Source: CAWCDJ01 sp963796675
GTDB lineage: Bacteria; Acidobacteriota; Terriglobia; Bryobacterales; Bryobacteraceae
Assembly: GCA_963796675.1 (NCBI GenBank)
Contig: CAWCMS010000005.1
Coordinates: forward strand, 1-64,000
Direction: 5' to 3'
DNA: 64,000 nucleotides
The notes beneath the pieces are model-generated. The model saw only the letters and a program-made list of their open reading frames with translations. It did not search any database and was not told the origin of the DNA. Position 1 is the first letter of the stretch. Each line of letters begins with the position of its first letter. The position numbers were made by a program, and so were the translations under genes. Positions 41,654 to 51,044 of this stretch are shown here, one piece after another.

Positions 41654-42964
41654 ATGCGGCGTTGGATCTTCCTGGCACTTCTCGCGAGCAGCCTCTCTGC
41701 CCAGGATTGGGACCCCGGAGAGAAGGTGGCGAACGCAATCTCTGAAATGAGCGGCGGACGCCTGACCCTCACCGTCGAGCAGAGGGGCCGCTACGAAGAT
41801 CGCACCGGCAATAACTTTAAGGACTCCGATATCGAGACCGGCTTGTACCGCACGCGGATCGGCCTCGCCTATGTCCCGGTTTCGTGGCTGAAGTTTTCGG
41901 GAATGGTGCAGGATTCGCGCGCTCCGTGGTACGGCTCCAACGCGCCGAACACTGTGCGCGATCCGGCCGATCTGCAAGAGGGTTACATCGAGCTCTTCCC
42001 CGCCGCCAAGACCGGTTTCGGCATGACCGCCGGACGCATGATGGTCAGCTACGGCGAAGGCCGGCTGATCGGCGTCCCACAATGGAGCGCCCTGGCGCGC
42101 ACCTATGACCACGCGCGCTTCTACTGGCGCGCCCGCAAGGCGCGGATCGAACTGCTGATGGTCTCTCCGGCCAAGGTGCGGATCGGCGAATTCAACCGGC
42201 CCGAGCTCGGCGACCGCGTGTGGGGCACGTACGACTCGTTCCCCGGCCTCTTCCGCAAAAGCCTGCTCGAGACTTACATCCTGCGGCACGACCAGAACGC
42301 GCCCGGCGGATTCACCGGCGGTTCGCGTGCGGCCGGAACCAACAAACTGACAGTCGATACGTTTGGCTTCCGCCTCGCCGGTCCGCTCGCACCCAACTGG
42401 ACCTACAGCACCGAAGCAGCGTTCCAGACCGGCAAAGTAGGACCGGCCGATCTGAGCGCTCGCGCGTTCTACGGCCTCGTGGGACGACAGTGGACCATCG
42501 GCGGCCGCGCACTGAACATAACGGCCGAGTACAAGTACGCTTCCGGAACCGGCAACCCCGCCGACCTGACTCACTCCGGCACGTTCGACCAGTTATACGC
42601 GGCCAACCACGATAAGTTCGGCCACGAAGATCTGTTCGGCTGGCGAAATCTGCACAACCTGCGGTCGTCGGCCACATTCGCGGTAACGAAGAATTTCGCC
42701 GTCACGTTGCTCTGCGACAATGATTGGCTGGCCAGCCGGAAAGACGCCCTATACAACAGCTCCGGCAAGGTGATCGCGCAGTCTCTGGCGGGTACCGCCG
42801 GACGCCATGTCGGTCAGGAGAGCGATTTGTTCGGGACCTACAAGTTCGGCCACTACACGTTCGGCGCCGGTTACGGCCGCTTTTTTGCGGGAGACTTCAT
42901 CCGCAACACCACGCCGGGAGTGAGTCCGACTTACTTATACATCTTCCACACTTACACGCTGTAG
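41654..42964 (+). CDS. AlgE-type alginate export / porin family outer membrane protein
   Basis: 436 residues. Signal peptide RRWIFLALLASSLSAQ. The barrel text fits the alginate-export porin family: LTVEQRGRYEDRTGNNF, LYRTRIGLAYVPVSWLKFSG, MVQDSRAPWYG, LQEGYIELFP, GFGMTAGRMMVSYGEGRLIG, RTYDHARFYWRARKARIELL, and FDQLYAANHDKFGHEDLFGW, the last a strongly conserved motif. Members move anionic sugars or other solutes; no alginate genes are nearby, so substrate is open. It follows the amidohydrolase by 9 bases. Confidence 0.82.
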   Translation: MRRWIFLALLASSLSAQDWDPGEKVANAISEMSGGRLTLTVEQRGRYEDRTGNNFKDSDIETGLYRTRIGLAYVPVSWLKFSGMVQDSRAPWYGSNAPNTVRDPADLQEGYIELFPAAKTGFGMTAGRMMVSYGEGRLIGVPQWSALARTYDHARFYWRARKARIELLMVSPAKVRIGEFNRPELGDRVWGTYDSFPGLFRKSLLETYILRHDQNAPGGFTGGSRAAGTNKLTVDTFGFRLAGPLAPNWTYSTEAAFQTGKVGPADLSARAFYGLVGRQWTIGGRALNITAEYKYASGTGNPADLTHSGTFDQLYAANHDKFGHEDLFGWRNLHNLRSSATFAVTKNFAVTLLCDNDWLASRKDALYNSSGKVIAQSLAGTAGRHVGQESDLFGTYKFGHYTFGAGYGRFFAGDFIRNTTPGVSPTYLYIFHTYTL

Positions 42965-43394
42965 CGCCCGAAATTCAGGTGGCGCGGGCCTCCTGGCCAG
43001 CCCGCCTTTGCGTTTGACACACACGCGTAGCTCGGGGTGCTGACGTGCCATCCCGAAGCCGCTCTGTTTCAGAGTTCCAGCAAATGCAACCCAGCCAGAC
43101 GCACCAAGTAGTCGTTTGTCTGCCGGTGCTGCGGGCTGCGTGTCCTGACGCAACCTATCGTGGCGTTTCAATCTTGGCAGCTCGAACCGGACCTCGGCTG
43201 TTCACCGCTCCGATCATGGCGTTTCTCAAGGATTGTCGGAAAGCGGCTATTGTAGGCTCGAGCTTCTGCACTGGTTCTGCCGAGGGGTTACAATTGCGTT
43301 CGATGGCGGAACGGCCCTATCTCCAGGCATGCATGCTTGTGGCCTGTGCCTCTTGGCTGGGAGCTTGCCATGGACTATCCGACTCGTTTGGGAG
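42965..43394. other. Intergenic region, 430 bases
   Basis: Just after the porin stop a palindrome GGCGCGGGCCTCCTGGCCAGCCCGCC (about 42981-43007, broken pairing in the middle) followed by TTTGCGTTTG could terminate the operon. The rest holds no gene, tRNA or repeat that I can support; an open frame from 43233 runs into the next gene but lacks convincing start signals. Confidence 0.4.
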
Positions 43395-43748
43395 ATGACG
43401 CTACTGACTTGGCATGAGGGGCCACAGATGGTGGGCTTCAGCATTGCTCATACGATGCCCGCTCTCTTAATATTCGGCTCCCTCTTCAGCATTAGCGCAG
43501 CGGTATGGGGCCTAAGCGTTGGCGTTCTCGCCCTCACCGCAAGGCGGTCCTTATCAGCGCATAGCCGGGCGCTCCTGGCCGCAGTCCTCATTTCTGTTTC
43601 CCTGCCACTCGTCCCGTACTCAGCATGGCAGTGGATGACCGTCCAAGTCCTTGGCGTCCCGAAACTCGATTCGCCCGCTGGACGGGCTATGTATGACGTA
43701 CTTGTGGCCGCAGGGCGGGATGGGAATAGTGACGTTACCGGAGAATGA
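43395..43748 (+). CDS. Small hypothetical membrane protein
   Basis: 117 residues from ATG 43395; the frame is open from 43233 and an additional hydrophobic stretch (HACGLCLLAGSLPWTIRLVW) lies upstream, so the true start may be earlier. Two helices are clear: SIAHTMPALLIFGSLFSISA plus VGVLALT, and ALLAAVLISVSLPLVPYSAW. No family recognised. Base composition around here is lower in GC than neighbours, which hints at a different origin. Confidence 0.4.
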   Translation: MTLLTWHEGPQMVGFSIAHTMPALLIFGSLFSISAAVWGLSVGVLALTARRSLSAHSRALLAAVLISVSLPLVPYSAWQWMTVQVLGVPKLDSPAGRAMYDVLVAAGRDGNSDVTGE

Positions 43749-43825
43749 CCCTGCCAGGATGCCGCCTTCCCGGTCAATCTCCGATAGCGGCGTTACCAGC
43801 CCGCTTATCAGAAATCCGGCCCAAG

Positions 43826-44893
43826 TTATTTCGGATGCAGGCTTAAGAGTCGGAATCCAGTCGGCCCGCCTCCAGAACTGCACAATAGATCTCCTTCGAA
43901 AACTTGACAATCGTAGATGGATTGCGGCAGTGCTTGCCTGTGCCAGTTCCCGCCACCATCGGTTGTATAGATCAGATTGTGATGATTGGACTCGTCATCG
44001 AAGACGAATCCCTTCCTTTCTGAAACAAAGCGCACCACACCCGCCCATTTACCCTTTCCTTGAAAGGACGAATCAGGCTCGGGTGTCCAGTTCCTTCCGC
44101 CATCGACAGTGGAAAATAGATATGTGCCGCTATCGTTGAAATGCCAAGTGATGAGCCACCCACGGTTTTCATCGAGAAAGAACAGGTCTCGCACTTCGGC
44201 CAACTCTACCGCTGGTGTGGTTCGAGACTCTTCCCAATCGCGGCCTCCATTGATTGTTCGAAACACAAAGAACGCTGTGCCATCGGTTCCTGCAAGCCAT
44301 CCGACGTCGGGCGTCAGGAATAACATACGGTCGATGAAACGAATGTGTGGAATCTCAGTCGCGGTCCAACTTCGACCGCCGTCGCTGGTGCGGAGAAAAC
44401 TAGTGACTGCAGTTCCATACCCGCGACTATCGTCGAAGAAGCGAACCTTTTGCAAGAGCTCCTGAGACACCCCTTGCCAATGCTGCCCGCCGTCCCGCGT
44501 TCGGATCAACTTCGGCTCATCCGTCGGGTCCCACCACCCGATCCAGCCGCGTGCTGCATCGAGGAACGAAAAGGCCGGAGGGCCGTCCAGGTCTCCAGCG
44601 TGTTGACGAGTCTGAGGGATCTCTCTCCATGTATGACCCGCGTCCTCAGTGTGAACGACGACGAAATCTCCTGACCCCTGTGAGCCGGGAGGCCCGAAAT
44701 TGAAACCAACGCCCCACACGTCACTCCGGCTGATAAACTGAACCCGGCCAAGTTGAGCGGCAGTCTTGCAACCGACGCATTTGCCCTCGCTCCAGGCAAG
44801 AGAGAATGGCACGATTGAACCTGACCGGCCCTGCCCGCAGACAACCGACGCAACGGCCGCCAGCGTGAACAGCACTCGCGATTCCGGTTTCAC
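43826..44893 (-). CDS. Ycf48/BNR-repeat beta-propeller protein
   Basis: 355 residues from GTG 44893, six bases after GGGAG, beginning with a signal peptide (VLFTLAAVASVVCGQ). At least five Asp-box/BNR-like repeats are visible: HTEDAGHTWREI, RTRDGGQHWQGV, RTSDGGRSWTAT, RTINGGRDWEES, STVDGGRNWTPE and YTTDGGGNWHRQ, separated by W-rich strands (GWIGWWD, VGWLAG, RGWLITW). This is a beta-propeller like Ycf48 and exported sialidase-like proteins, without sialidase catalytic residues. It is probably secreted or lipoprotein-like; role unknown. Confidence 0.75.
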   Translation of the reverse strand: MKPESRVLFTLAAVASVVCGQGRSGSIVPFSLAWSEGKCVGCKTAAQLGRVQFISRSDVWGVGFNFGPPGSQGSGDFVVVHTEDAGHTWREIPQTRQHAGDLDGPPAFSFLDAARGWIGWWDPTDEPKLIRTRDGGQHWQGVSQELLQKVRFFDDSRGYGTAVTSFLRTSDGGRSWTATEIPHIRFIDRMLFLTPDVGWLAGTDGTAFFVFRTINGGRDWEESRTTPAVELAEVRDLFFLDENRGWLITWHFNDSGTYLFSTVDGGRNWTPEPDSSFQGKGKWAGVVRFVSERKGFVFDDESNHHNLIYTTDGGGNWHRQALPQSIYDCQVFEGDLLCSSGGGPTGFRLLSLHPK

Positions 44894-45343
44894 ATGTGTC
44901 TCCCAAGCAATCAGAGTACAATAGCCGACCAATTGAGGTCATGAGGCCGTGAACAATTTCGGGAGAGAAGAAACGGGCTACGAAAAAAATCAGGAGGACG
45001 GCTCTTCCGATGTCAGTTCCCGATAGGTGTTAGCGGACAAGTAGACCGGCGCGAAAGGATCGTAAACCCACTCCCTGCCATTGGATCGCATTGGCCTCTA
45101 TACGCCATCGCCTGCCTTCAATTGCAGAGGAATCCTTAGAAGACTCGCGCGCTTGGGCAGGCCAGGAGGCCATGCCTCCTGGACGACGCGGGCGACTGTC
45201 TGAGCATGAGACGTCCGCCGCGTGGCCGCGCGCAGGAAGTTTCGGAAACGGCCCCCCTCAAGTTTGGGCCGGGAGGCATACCCCGCCGGATCACGGACAG
45301 ACCGTCATCCGACAGCGTCTTCAACGGAGCGCGTGGCTGGCAC
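44894..45343. other. Intergenic region, 450 bases
   Basis: Between the leftward propeller gene and the leftward aminotransferase stop. It contains a perfect 9-bp hairpin CCAGGAGGC-CAT-GCCTCCTGG (about 45163-45183). No protein-like frame or RNA gene seen; open frames here are antisense extensions of the aminotransferase gene. Confidence 0.4.
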
Positions 45344-46525
45344 TTACGCCGAAGCCGAGAGCACTCGCTCCGCGGCTGCGGAACCGTCCGACGCGGGCGT
45401 GTACCCGGCGTGGCGCAGCGCCGCTCCGAGAGCTTCGAGAATCAGCAGCACGTTCTCGGCGGTAGAGCCGTAGCCCATCACGCCGACACGGAAGACCTTA
45501 CCGGCCAGCGGGCCGAAGCCGCCGGCGATCTCGATGTTCCGCTGCTCGAGCAGGTACTGCCGCACCTTGGCATCGTCAACACCGGCGGGGACGCGCGGCG
45601 TATTCAGCGTCCACAAGCGGTTGGCGGGATCCTGGACGTGCATCTCGAGGCCCATGGCTTCGACGCCGGCAACGAAGGCCCGATGATTCTTCTGGTGCCG
45701 CGCCCACCGGTTCTCCAGACCCTCCTCCGCGATGATGGCCAAGCCTTCGCGCAGGGCATAGAACATCGTGGCGGAGGCTGTGTGATGATACTTGCGGCCG
45801 GTATAGTATGCGTCGAGCAACTGCAGATCGAGATACCAGGACTGCACCGGCGTCTTACGCGACTTCAGCCGCTCGATGGCGTTCGGAGAAACCGTCACGG
45901 GGGCGAGCCCGGAAGGGCATCCCAAACCTTTCTGCGTGCAGCTATAGGCGATGTCGATGCCGTTTTCGTCCACCAGCACCGGCATGCCGCCGAGCGAAGT
46001 GACGCAATCGGTGATTACCAGCGCGCCGGCTTCGTGAGCGGCTTCGCACAGCGGTTTGGCCGCATTGTACATGCCGGTCGAGGTCTCCGCCTGCACAAAC
46101 GCCACGATCTGCGGTTGTTCGCGGCGGATGAACTCGCGTGCCTGCTGCGGGTCGAACGGCGTGCCCCACTCCTGCGAGTGCACAGCGACTACCGCGCCCT
46201 GGCGGCGCGCCATTTCGGCGATCCGATCGGCGAAGAAGCCGTTCGAGAGGACGACGAACTTCGCGCCCGGCTCGGCAAAATTGGCAACCGCCGTCTCCAT
46301 GCCGGAACTACCGGTACCCGACACCGCGATATTGAAGTCGTTCTTCGTCGAGAAGGCGTAGCCGAGCAGAGTGCGGATCTCTCCGGCCACCTGGAAGAAG
46401 AAAGGATCCAGGTGCCCCACGACCGTCTGGCCCATGGCCTGATAGACGCGCGGTGCGACGAGACCGGGACCGGGCCCGAAGAGAAGGCGCGGCGGCGCCT
46501 GGAGCGGAGGATAAGACTGCGGCAT
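45344..46525 (-). CDS. Class V aminotransferase (alanine-glyoxylate / serine-glyoxylate type)
   Basis: 393 residues. LLFGPGPGLVAPRVYQAM and VGHLDPFFFQV at the N-terminus, ISGTGSSGMETAVANF-like phosphate-binding turn, VITDCVTSLGGMPVLVDENG with the PLP Asp, and CTQKGLGCPSGLAPV with Schiff-base K199. KYHHTASATMFYALREGL is the substrate-side motif of AGXT. It moves an amino group from alanine or serine to glyoxylate, using PLP. It stands upstream of nothing obvious; DinB-like gene follows in the same direction 35 bases further upstream. Confidence 0.88.
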   Translation of the reverse strand: MPQSYPPLQAPPRLLFGPGPGLVAPRVYQAMGQTVVGHLDPFFFQVAGEIRTLLGYAFSTKNDFNIAVSGTGSSGMETAVANFAEPGAKFVVLSNGFFADRIAEMARRQGAVVAVHSQEWGTPFDPQQAREFIRREQPQIVAFVQAETSTGMYNAAKPLCEAAHEAGALVITDCVTSLGGMPVLVDENGIDIAYSCTQKGLGCPSGLAPVTVSPNAIERLKSRKTPVQSWYLDLQLLDAYYTGRKYHHTASATMFYALREGLAIIAEEGLENRWARHQKNHRAFVAGVEAMGLEMHVQDPANRLWTLNTPRVPAGVDDAKVRQYLLEQRNIEIAGGFGPLAGKVFRVGVMGYGSTAENVLLILEALGAALRHAGYTPASDGSAAAERVLSASA

Positions 46526-46560
46526 GACGAATAGTGTAACGCGCGCGGCGCTGCCCGGAT

Positions 46561-47046
46561 TTACTTCTTTCCCTTGGCCTGCTTATACGTTTCGCGGATT
46601 TCCTGCAACTGGCGGGCGTGGCTCTCGGCATGGCCGGCGTAGCCTTCAAGCAGGCGGCGCAGAGTCATCGGTCCGTTTTCGGAGTGGTTGCCGGTCCGAT
46701 CGTAGGCGGCGGCAGGCAGGTCCTTCAGCAGTTCGTAGTTTTCGGCGCGGATGCGGCGGAACGTTTCGAGCGACTGCTTGGGCTTCCGGCGGGCGTAGTC
46801 GAGGTTGCGGGTCCACGCGTCCTGATCGTACGCGATGAGCGTCGGATTGTCTTCGGCCAACACCTGGCGGAAACGGTGGGCGCCGACCAGTTCGGCGTCG
46901 GCAAGGTGCGCGACGATCTGGCGAATGCTCCACTTGCCGGGTGCGGCGGCGAAATCCTCTTCTTCTCCGAAAACTCCGGTGAGGACCACGGCCAGCAATT
47001 CGGGTCCGCGACGGTATCGTTCGAGCAGCGCAGCGAGGTCAGACAT
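46561..47046 (-). CDS. DinB family protein
   Basis: 161 residues forming a four-helix bundle. WSIRQIVAHLADAELVGAHR carries the first metal His, and RLLEGYAGHAESHARQLQEI the second and third His (H-x-x-x-H), as in DinB/YfiT-like putative metal-dependent enzymes. Members include thiol-dependent transferases and damage-inducible proteins of unknown activity. Upstream small zinc-ribbon gene ends 6 bases before its ATG, likely one transcript. Confidence 0.8.
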   Translation of the reverse strand: MSDLAALLERYRRGPELLAVVLTGVFGEEEDFAAAPGKWSIRQIVAHLADAELVGAHRFRQVLAEDNPTLIAYDQDAWTRNLDYARRKPKQSLETFRRIRAENYELLKDLPAAAYDRTGNHSENGPMTLRRLLEGYAGHAESHARQLQEIRETYKQAKGKK

Positions 47047-47052
47047 GATGGC

Positions 47053-47214
47053 TTAATAGTAATCGGCGCAGCTCATATAATAGCCGCACTTTTCGCACAG
47101 TAGCTTGCACTTCCGCGGCGTCAGGCGCGTCGAACAGACCGGGCAGTAAAGCATGGGCTCTTCTTCGGCCGGTGGCGCGATCTCGGGCTGCGGTCCTTCG
47201 GGCTTCACAAACAT
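47053..47214 (-). CDS. Small zinc-ribbon protein (53 aa)
   Basis: ATG at 47214 encodes MFVKPEGPQPEIAPPAEEEP, then MLYCPVCSTRLTPRKCKLLC, then EKCGYYMSCADYY, ending TAA 47053. Seven cysteines: C24-x-x-C27 and C36, C40, C43, C49 can form two zinc knuckles. The acidic/Pro-rich start is probably flexible. Very close to the DinB gene on the same strand. Such CPVC...C...CxxC mini-proteins are widespread in Acidobacteria-like genomes; function unknown. Confidence 0.6.
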   Translation of the reverse strand: MFVKPEGPQPEIAPPAEEEPMLYCPVCSTRLTPRKCKLLCEKCGYYMSCADYY

Positions 47215-47270
47215 CCCAATTATACTGCCTGCGGCGGCGCGGCCGATTCTCCTACAATAGAGCCATCGTT

Positions 47271-49101
47271 ATGAAACTCAGGATGGCGGTGGTGCTTCTG
47301 GCGGTCGCGGCAGGGGGACTGGCGCAACGCCAATCCTCGACCCGTACATTACGCGTTCCATCGCGGGGCACGCGCGGCGCGGTGGCGGCGGGAAGCGAAT
47401 ACGCCACCGAGGCCGGCATGCGGATGTATTTCAGCGGCGGCAACGCCGTGGATGCCGGGATCGCGACGATGCTGGCCGCATCCGTGTGCGAATTCTCGCA
47501 CTTCGGGTTCGGCGGCGAGTCGCCCATCCTGGTTCGCACGAAGGAGGGCAAGGTGTGGGCGATCGCCGGGGTCGGCACCATGCCCAAACTGGCGACGGCC
47601 GACTTCTTCCGTCATCACAAGCTGCAGCCGGACGAGATCCTGGATCCGCCCGAAGAGCGCGGCCTGAAGGATTGGGTGCCGGTGGCGGGAATTCTTTCGG
47701 CGCTGGTGCCGGGCATGGTGGACGCGGCTCTGGTGACGCTGCGGGAATTCGGCACCAAGTCGTTCGGCGAAGCGGTGGAACCCGCGATCGAGCTGGCCGA
47801 CGGCTTTCCCGTCGACGAAATGCGCGCGATGGCGCTGGCGGGCAGCGTGAGGTATCTGCAAGAGTGGCCCACTTCGCGGCGCGTCTACCTGGCGGACGGG
47901 CACATTCCGAAGGTCGGCGACATCTTCCATCAGCCGGACCTGGCTCGCACCCTGCGCTCGATGGCGGAGGTCGAGAAGAAGGCGCTGGCCGCCGGGGCAA
48001 GCCGCGCCAAGGCGATCGACGCAGTGCGCGATTACTTCTATCGGGGCGATATCGCCCACCGCATCGACGCGTTCTCCCGTCAGAACGGCGGGCTGCTGCG
48101 CTACGAAGATATGGCCGCGTTCCGCCTGGAGCCGGAGCCGGCGGTCTCCACTACGTTCCACGGCTACACCGTCTATAAGCCGGGCTTCTGGAGCCAGGGG
48201 CCTTCGATGATCGAGGCGCTCAACATCCTGGAAGGCTTCGACCTCGCGGATATGCGGCTCAATTCCGCGGCCGTACATCCACAACCTGGTGGAAGCGCTG
48301 AAACTGGCCTACGCCGACCGCGACACCTATTACGGCGATCCGAAGTTCGTGAAGATTCCGGCCGAACGCCTGCTCTCGAAGGAGTACGGCGCCGAGCGGC
48401 GGAAGCTGATCAGCACCGCGGCGTCGCTCGATTTCCGCCCCGGCGACGTGGAGCCGAATCCGCCAAAGCATCCGTTCTACTCGCAGATCGACCGGTACAA
48501 GATTCCCGACGCGCTGCTGGCGAAGGACACTACTTGCGTGGACGCGATCGACAAAGACGGCGTGGCGATTTCGATTACGCCTTCGGGCGCGTGGATGCCG
48601 CCGGTGATCGCGGGCGATACCGGCATTCCGCTCACGCAGCGCGCGCAGAGTTTCCTGCTGGTGCCGGGACATCCGAACGAACTGGCGGGCGGCAAGCGTC
48701 CGCGAGTGACCCTGAGTCCTACGCTGGTCACGGGTCCGGACAATACGCTGATCACGCTTTCGACTCCGGGCGGCGACAATCAGGACCAGGCACTGCTGCA
48801 GGTTCTGCTGAATGCCACCGAGTTCGGCATGAATGCCGAACAGGCGGTGGAGGCGCCGCGTTTCCAGACCGAGCACCTGGTTTCGAGCTTCGATAATCAC
48901 GCGATGAGTCCCGGCAGTCTGCTGCTGGATGAGCGGACGCCGGCGGCCGTGGTGACAGAGCTTGAACGGCGCGGCCACAAGGTCGAGATAAGGTCGCGGT
49001 ATGCCAGCGGCGCGGCACCGGTCTTCATCCGGCTGAACCCGAACGGCATGATCGAGGCCGGCGCGGATCCGTATTACTTCCGCGCGTCGCAGGCATGGTA
49101 G
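47271..49101 (+). pseudogene. Gamma-glutamyltransferase family protein, one frameshift
   Basis: ATG 47271 with signal peptide (MAVVLLAVAAGGLAQ). The large-subunit part reads GAVAAGSEYATEAGMRMYFSGGNAVDAGIATML, CEFSHFGFGGESPIL, and YEDMAAFRLEPEPAVSTTFH. Near 48268 the frame shifts by one base; text resumes YIHNLVEALKLAYADRDTYY. The small-subunit start KDTTCVDAIDKDGVAIS holds the catalytic Thr for autocleavage, and LSPTLV, TPGGDNQDQALLQVLLN, and VEAPRF follow to TAG 49101. Both halves total about 610 residues, as expected. GGTs cleave gamma-glutamyl bonds in the periplasm; this branch may be a cephalosporin-acylase-like hydrolase. A single indel in an otherwise intact gene suggests sequence error. 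Confidence 0.8.
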
Positions 49102-50048
49102 GCTCGCTCTTCGACGAACCCTCCGGCTTCGACCGCGACGGGCTGGCGGCGCGTCTGCGGGAGCTGGCCGCGCGCGGCATCTATATCGGCGGCAGTTCCT
49201 GGAAGTACGAAGGCTGGCTCGGCCAGATCTATTCGCGCGAGCGCTACCTTTCGCGAGGCAAGTTTTCGCGCAAGACCTTCGAAGCCGAGTGCCTGAAAGA
49301 GTACTCCGAAGTCTTCCCGGCGGTCTGCGGCGACTTCGCGTTCTACCAGTTCCCCACCGAAGATTTCTGGCGGCGGCTGTTCTCGCAAACGCCAGCAGGC
49401 TTCCAATTCGCATTCAAGGTGCCGGAGCAGATCACCTGCCGCATCTTTCCCGAACATGCGCGGTACGGCCCGCAGGCCGGGCATGAGAACGAGGCATTTC
49501 TCGACCTGGCCGTATTCCGCGAAATGTTTCTGCGTCCTCTGCTGCCGTACCGCGAGAAGACCGCGGTCCTGATCTTCGAGTTCGGTACTTTCGGCAAGCG
49601 CAGCTTCGCAGACACCCACGAATTCCTCGACCGCCTGGACCCGTTCCTCGCCGGGCTGCCGCCGGAGTTCCGCTACGCCGTGGAGATCCGCAATCCGGAT
49701 TTCCTGGAGAAAGACTACTTCTCCTGCCTGCGCAGCCACCGTGTCGCGCACGTCTACAATGCGTGGTCGCGGATGCCCGAGTTGCGCGTGCAGTTGGCGA
49801 TTCCGGATTCGGCGACCGCGGATTTCCAGGTGTGCCGGGCGCTGCTGCGGCGGGGGCGCGTGTACGAGGAGGCGGTGGATCGCTTCGCCCCGTACCGCGA
49901 GGTGCAGGATCCGAACCCCGAGGCGCGCGAATCGATGCGGGTCCTGATCGGCCGCGCGCGGGAGAATCGCGAGTTCCTGTTCCTGTTCGTGAACAATCGT
50001 CTGGAGGGGAATGCTCCCGCGACGATTCTTTCGGTAGTGGAGCCGTAA
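49095..50048 (+). CDS. DUF72 (YecE-like) protein
   Basis: 317 residues from ATG 49095, overlapping the preceding stop by 7 bases. IYIGGSSWKYEGWLGQIY at the start is the DUF72 signature (G.s.w.y..W.g.fYp). FAFYQFPTEDFWRRLF, FQFAFKVPEQIT and FRYAVEIRNPDFLEK follow, with HVYNAWSRMPEL and EFLFLFVNNRLEGNAP at the end. A TIM-barrel family of unknown function, possibly iron-sulfur or nucleic-acid related. Tight coupling with the GGT gene is probably incidental. Confidence 0.85.
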   Translation: MVGSLFDEPSGFDRDGLAARLRELAARGIYIGGSSWKYEGWLGQIYSRERYLSRGKFSRKTFEAECLKEYSEVFPAVCGDFAFYQFPTEDFWRRLFSQTPAGFQFAFKVPEQITCRIFPEHARYGPQAGHENEAFLDLAVFREMFLRPLLPYREKTAVLIFEFGTFGKRSFADTHEFLDRLDPFLAGLPPEFRYAVEIRNPDFLEKDYFSCLRSHRVAHVYNAWSRMPELRVQLAIPDSATADFQVCRALLRRGRVYEEAVDRFAPYREVQDPNPEARESMRVLIGRARENREFLFLFVNNRLEGNAPATILSVVEP

Positions 50049-50194
50049 CGTGATCGGAGGGGGTGCCCCGCTACGATCATCTCCTCGTCATTGTGAAATG
50101 CAAAGGATAAGTGTTTCCGATCTCCTAACGGCTGAAAAAAGGGCCTGTCCGTAATCGATGGTGCGATGAGATAAACTGCCAGCGTGACTTTTGA

Positions 50195-50464
50195 GTGGAC
50201 GCACGCAAGGCAGCGGCCAACTTCAACAAACACGCCATAGGCTTTGAAGACGCGGCCACGGTGTTCCTCGATCCGCTCGCGACCACCTTTCCGGACCCCG
50301 ATCATTCGAAGGAGGAACGCCGGGAAATCACCATCGGCTATACAATGAAGGGGCATCTCGTGTTCGTATCCCATTGCGAGCGCCGAAGGCGGATTCGGAT
50401 TATTAGCGCGCGCCTAGCTACACGAACCGAACGCGAACAGTATGAAGAAGGAACCAACGGTTAA
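50195..50464 (+). CDS. BrnT-family toxin (DUF497), start region frameshifted
   Basis: From GTG 50195: MDARKAAANFNKHAIGFEDA, then ATVFLDPLATTFPDPDHSKE, GYTMKGHLVFVSHCERRRRI, and RIISARLATRTEREQYEEG. This is a BrnT/RelE-like ribonuclease fold; conserved K-H-x-I/V-x-F-E-x-A and R-I-I-S-A-R are present. BrnT normally begins F-E-W-D; here GTG 50184 reads V-T-F-E-W and then one G is missing before D-A-R-K, so five residues are cut off. One base restored in the GG run near 50196 would give the full toxin. The antitoxin gene overlaps by 23 bases. No ribosome site precedes 50195. Confidence 0.7.
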   Translation: MDARKAAANFNKHAIGFEDAATVFLDPLATTFPDPDHSKEERREITIGYTMKGHLVFVSHCERRRRIRIISARLATRTEREQYEEGTNG

Positions 50465-50678
50465 GTCAAACGACTTGCGGCCCGAATACGATCTCTCGAA
50501 ACTGAAGTGTGGTGTGCGGGGAAAATACTACCGGCGCGCCGCTGCGGGAACGAATCTGGTGCTGATTGAACCCGATCTCGCGATCCTGTTTCCCAATGCG
50601 GAGGCCGTTAACCGAGCGCTCAGGGTCCTGGCCGATGCCGCCAACTCCACCGCTCCCAAGCGCAGAAAAGCGCGGTAA
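50442..50678 (+). CDS. Antitoxin of the BrnT-type pair
   Basis: 78 residues. The motif LRPEYDLSKLKCGVRGKYYR, then AAAGTNLVLIEPDLAILFPN, AEAVNRALRVLADA is that of small antitoxins found directly after DUF497/BrnT genes (D-L-x-P-E-Y-D-x-S-x-x-x-x-x-x-R-G-K-Y). It should bind and neutralise the toxin and autoregulate the operon through its C-terminal helix. No RHH repeat typical of BrnA is obvious, so this is the alternative antitoxin type. ATG lies inside the toxin end, so translation is coupled. Confidence 0.75.
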   Translation: MKKEPTVKSNDLRPEYDLSKLKCGVRGKYYRRAAAGTNLVLIEPDLAILFPNAEAVNRALRVLADAANSTAPKRRKAR

Positions 50679-50967
50679 GTTCACTACGGGCCCAAATTCG
50701 TCTGGCGGGGGAAAGTCTCGTCCGTCCCCCGTAGCACCGCTTCGCCGTGCTTTCGGGGCGTTTCGTTTTCCACGTCCGGTTGCCCCGGCCGGATGCGGAT
50801 GTCCTTTGCCGTCTCAACCTCAGCAATCAGCGCAACCGTCGGTCTTCGAGCAGTGATCACACTTTATTGGACCAAAGGAACACCACGAATGTTCCGGTAC
50901 CGCTGAAGATTTGAAGATCGCGTGACGGCTTTCAAGGCCGGAGCCAAGTTGCCAAGTGCCGGAAGGA

Positions 50968-51044
50968 TGGTGGGCTTGACAGAACTCGAATCTGTGACCT
51001 CCTGCGTGTCAAGCAGGCGCTCTAACCAACTGAGCTACAAGCCC
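50968..51044 (-). tRNA. tRNA-Val (GAC)
   Basis: Minus-strand cloverleaf: acceptor GGGCTTG/CAAGCCC, D-arm with GCTCAGTTGGTTAGAGC, anticodon stem CCTGC/GCAGG with loop TTGACAC (anticodon GAC), variable AGGTC, T-arm CAGATTCGAGTTCTG. The 3' end reads ACCA, so the CCA is encoded. All stems pair without mismatch. Confidence 0.95.

Noticed and set aside
40742..42574. Long minus-strand open frame antisense to the amidohydrolase and porin genes
   Set aside because: Shadow frame; the plus-strand genes have clear family motifs and operon spacing.
45091..45465. Plus-strand frame overlapping the aminotransferase 3' end
   Set aside because: Arg-rich shadow sequence with no start signal; mostly antisense to a well-supported gene.
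50700..50735. GGGGGAAAGTCTCG segment resembling part of RNase P RNA
   Set aside because: Only a short partial match; none of the other conserved RNase P segments are nearby.
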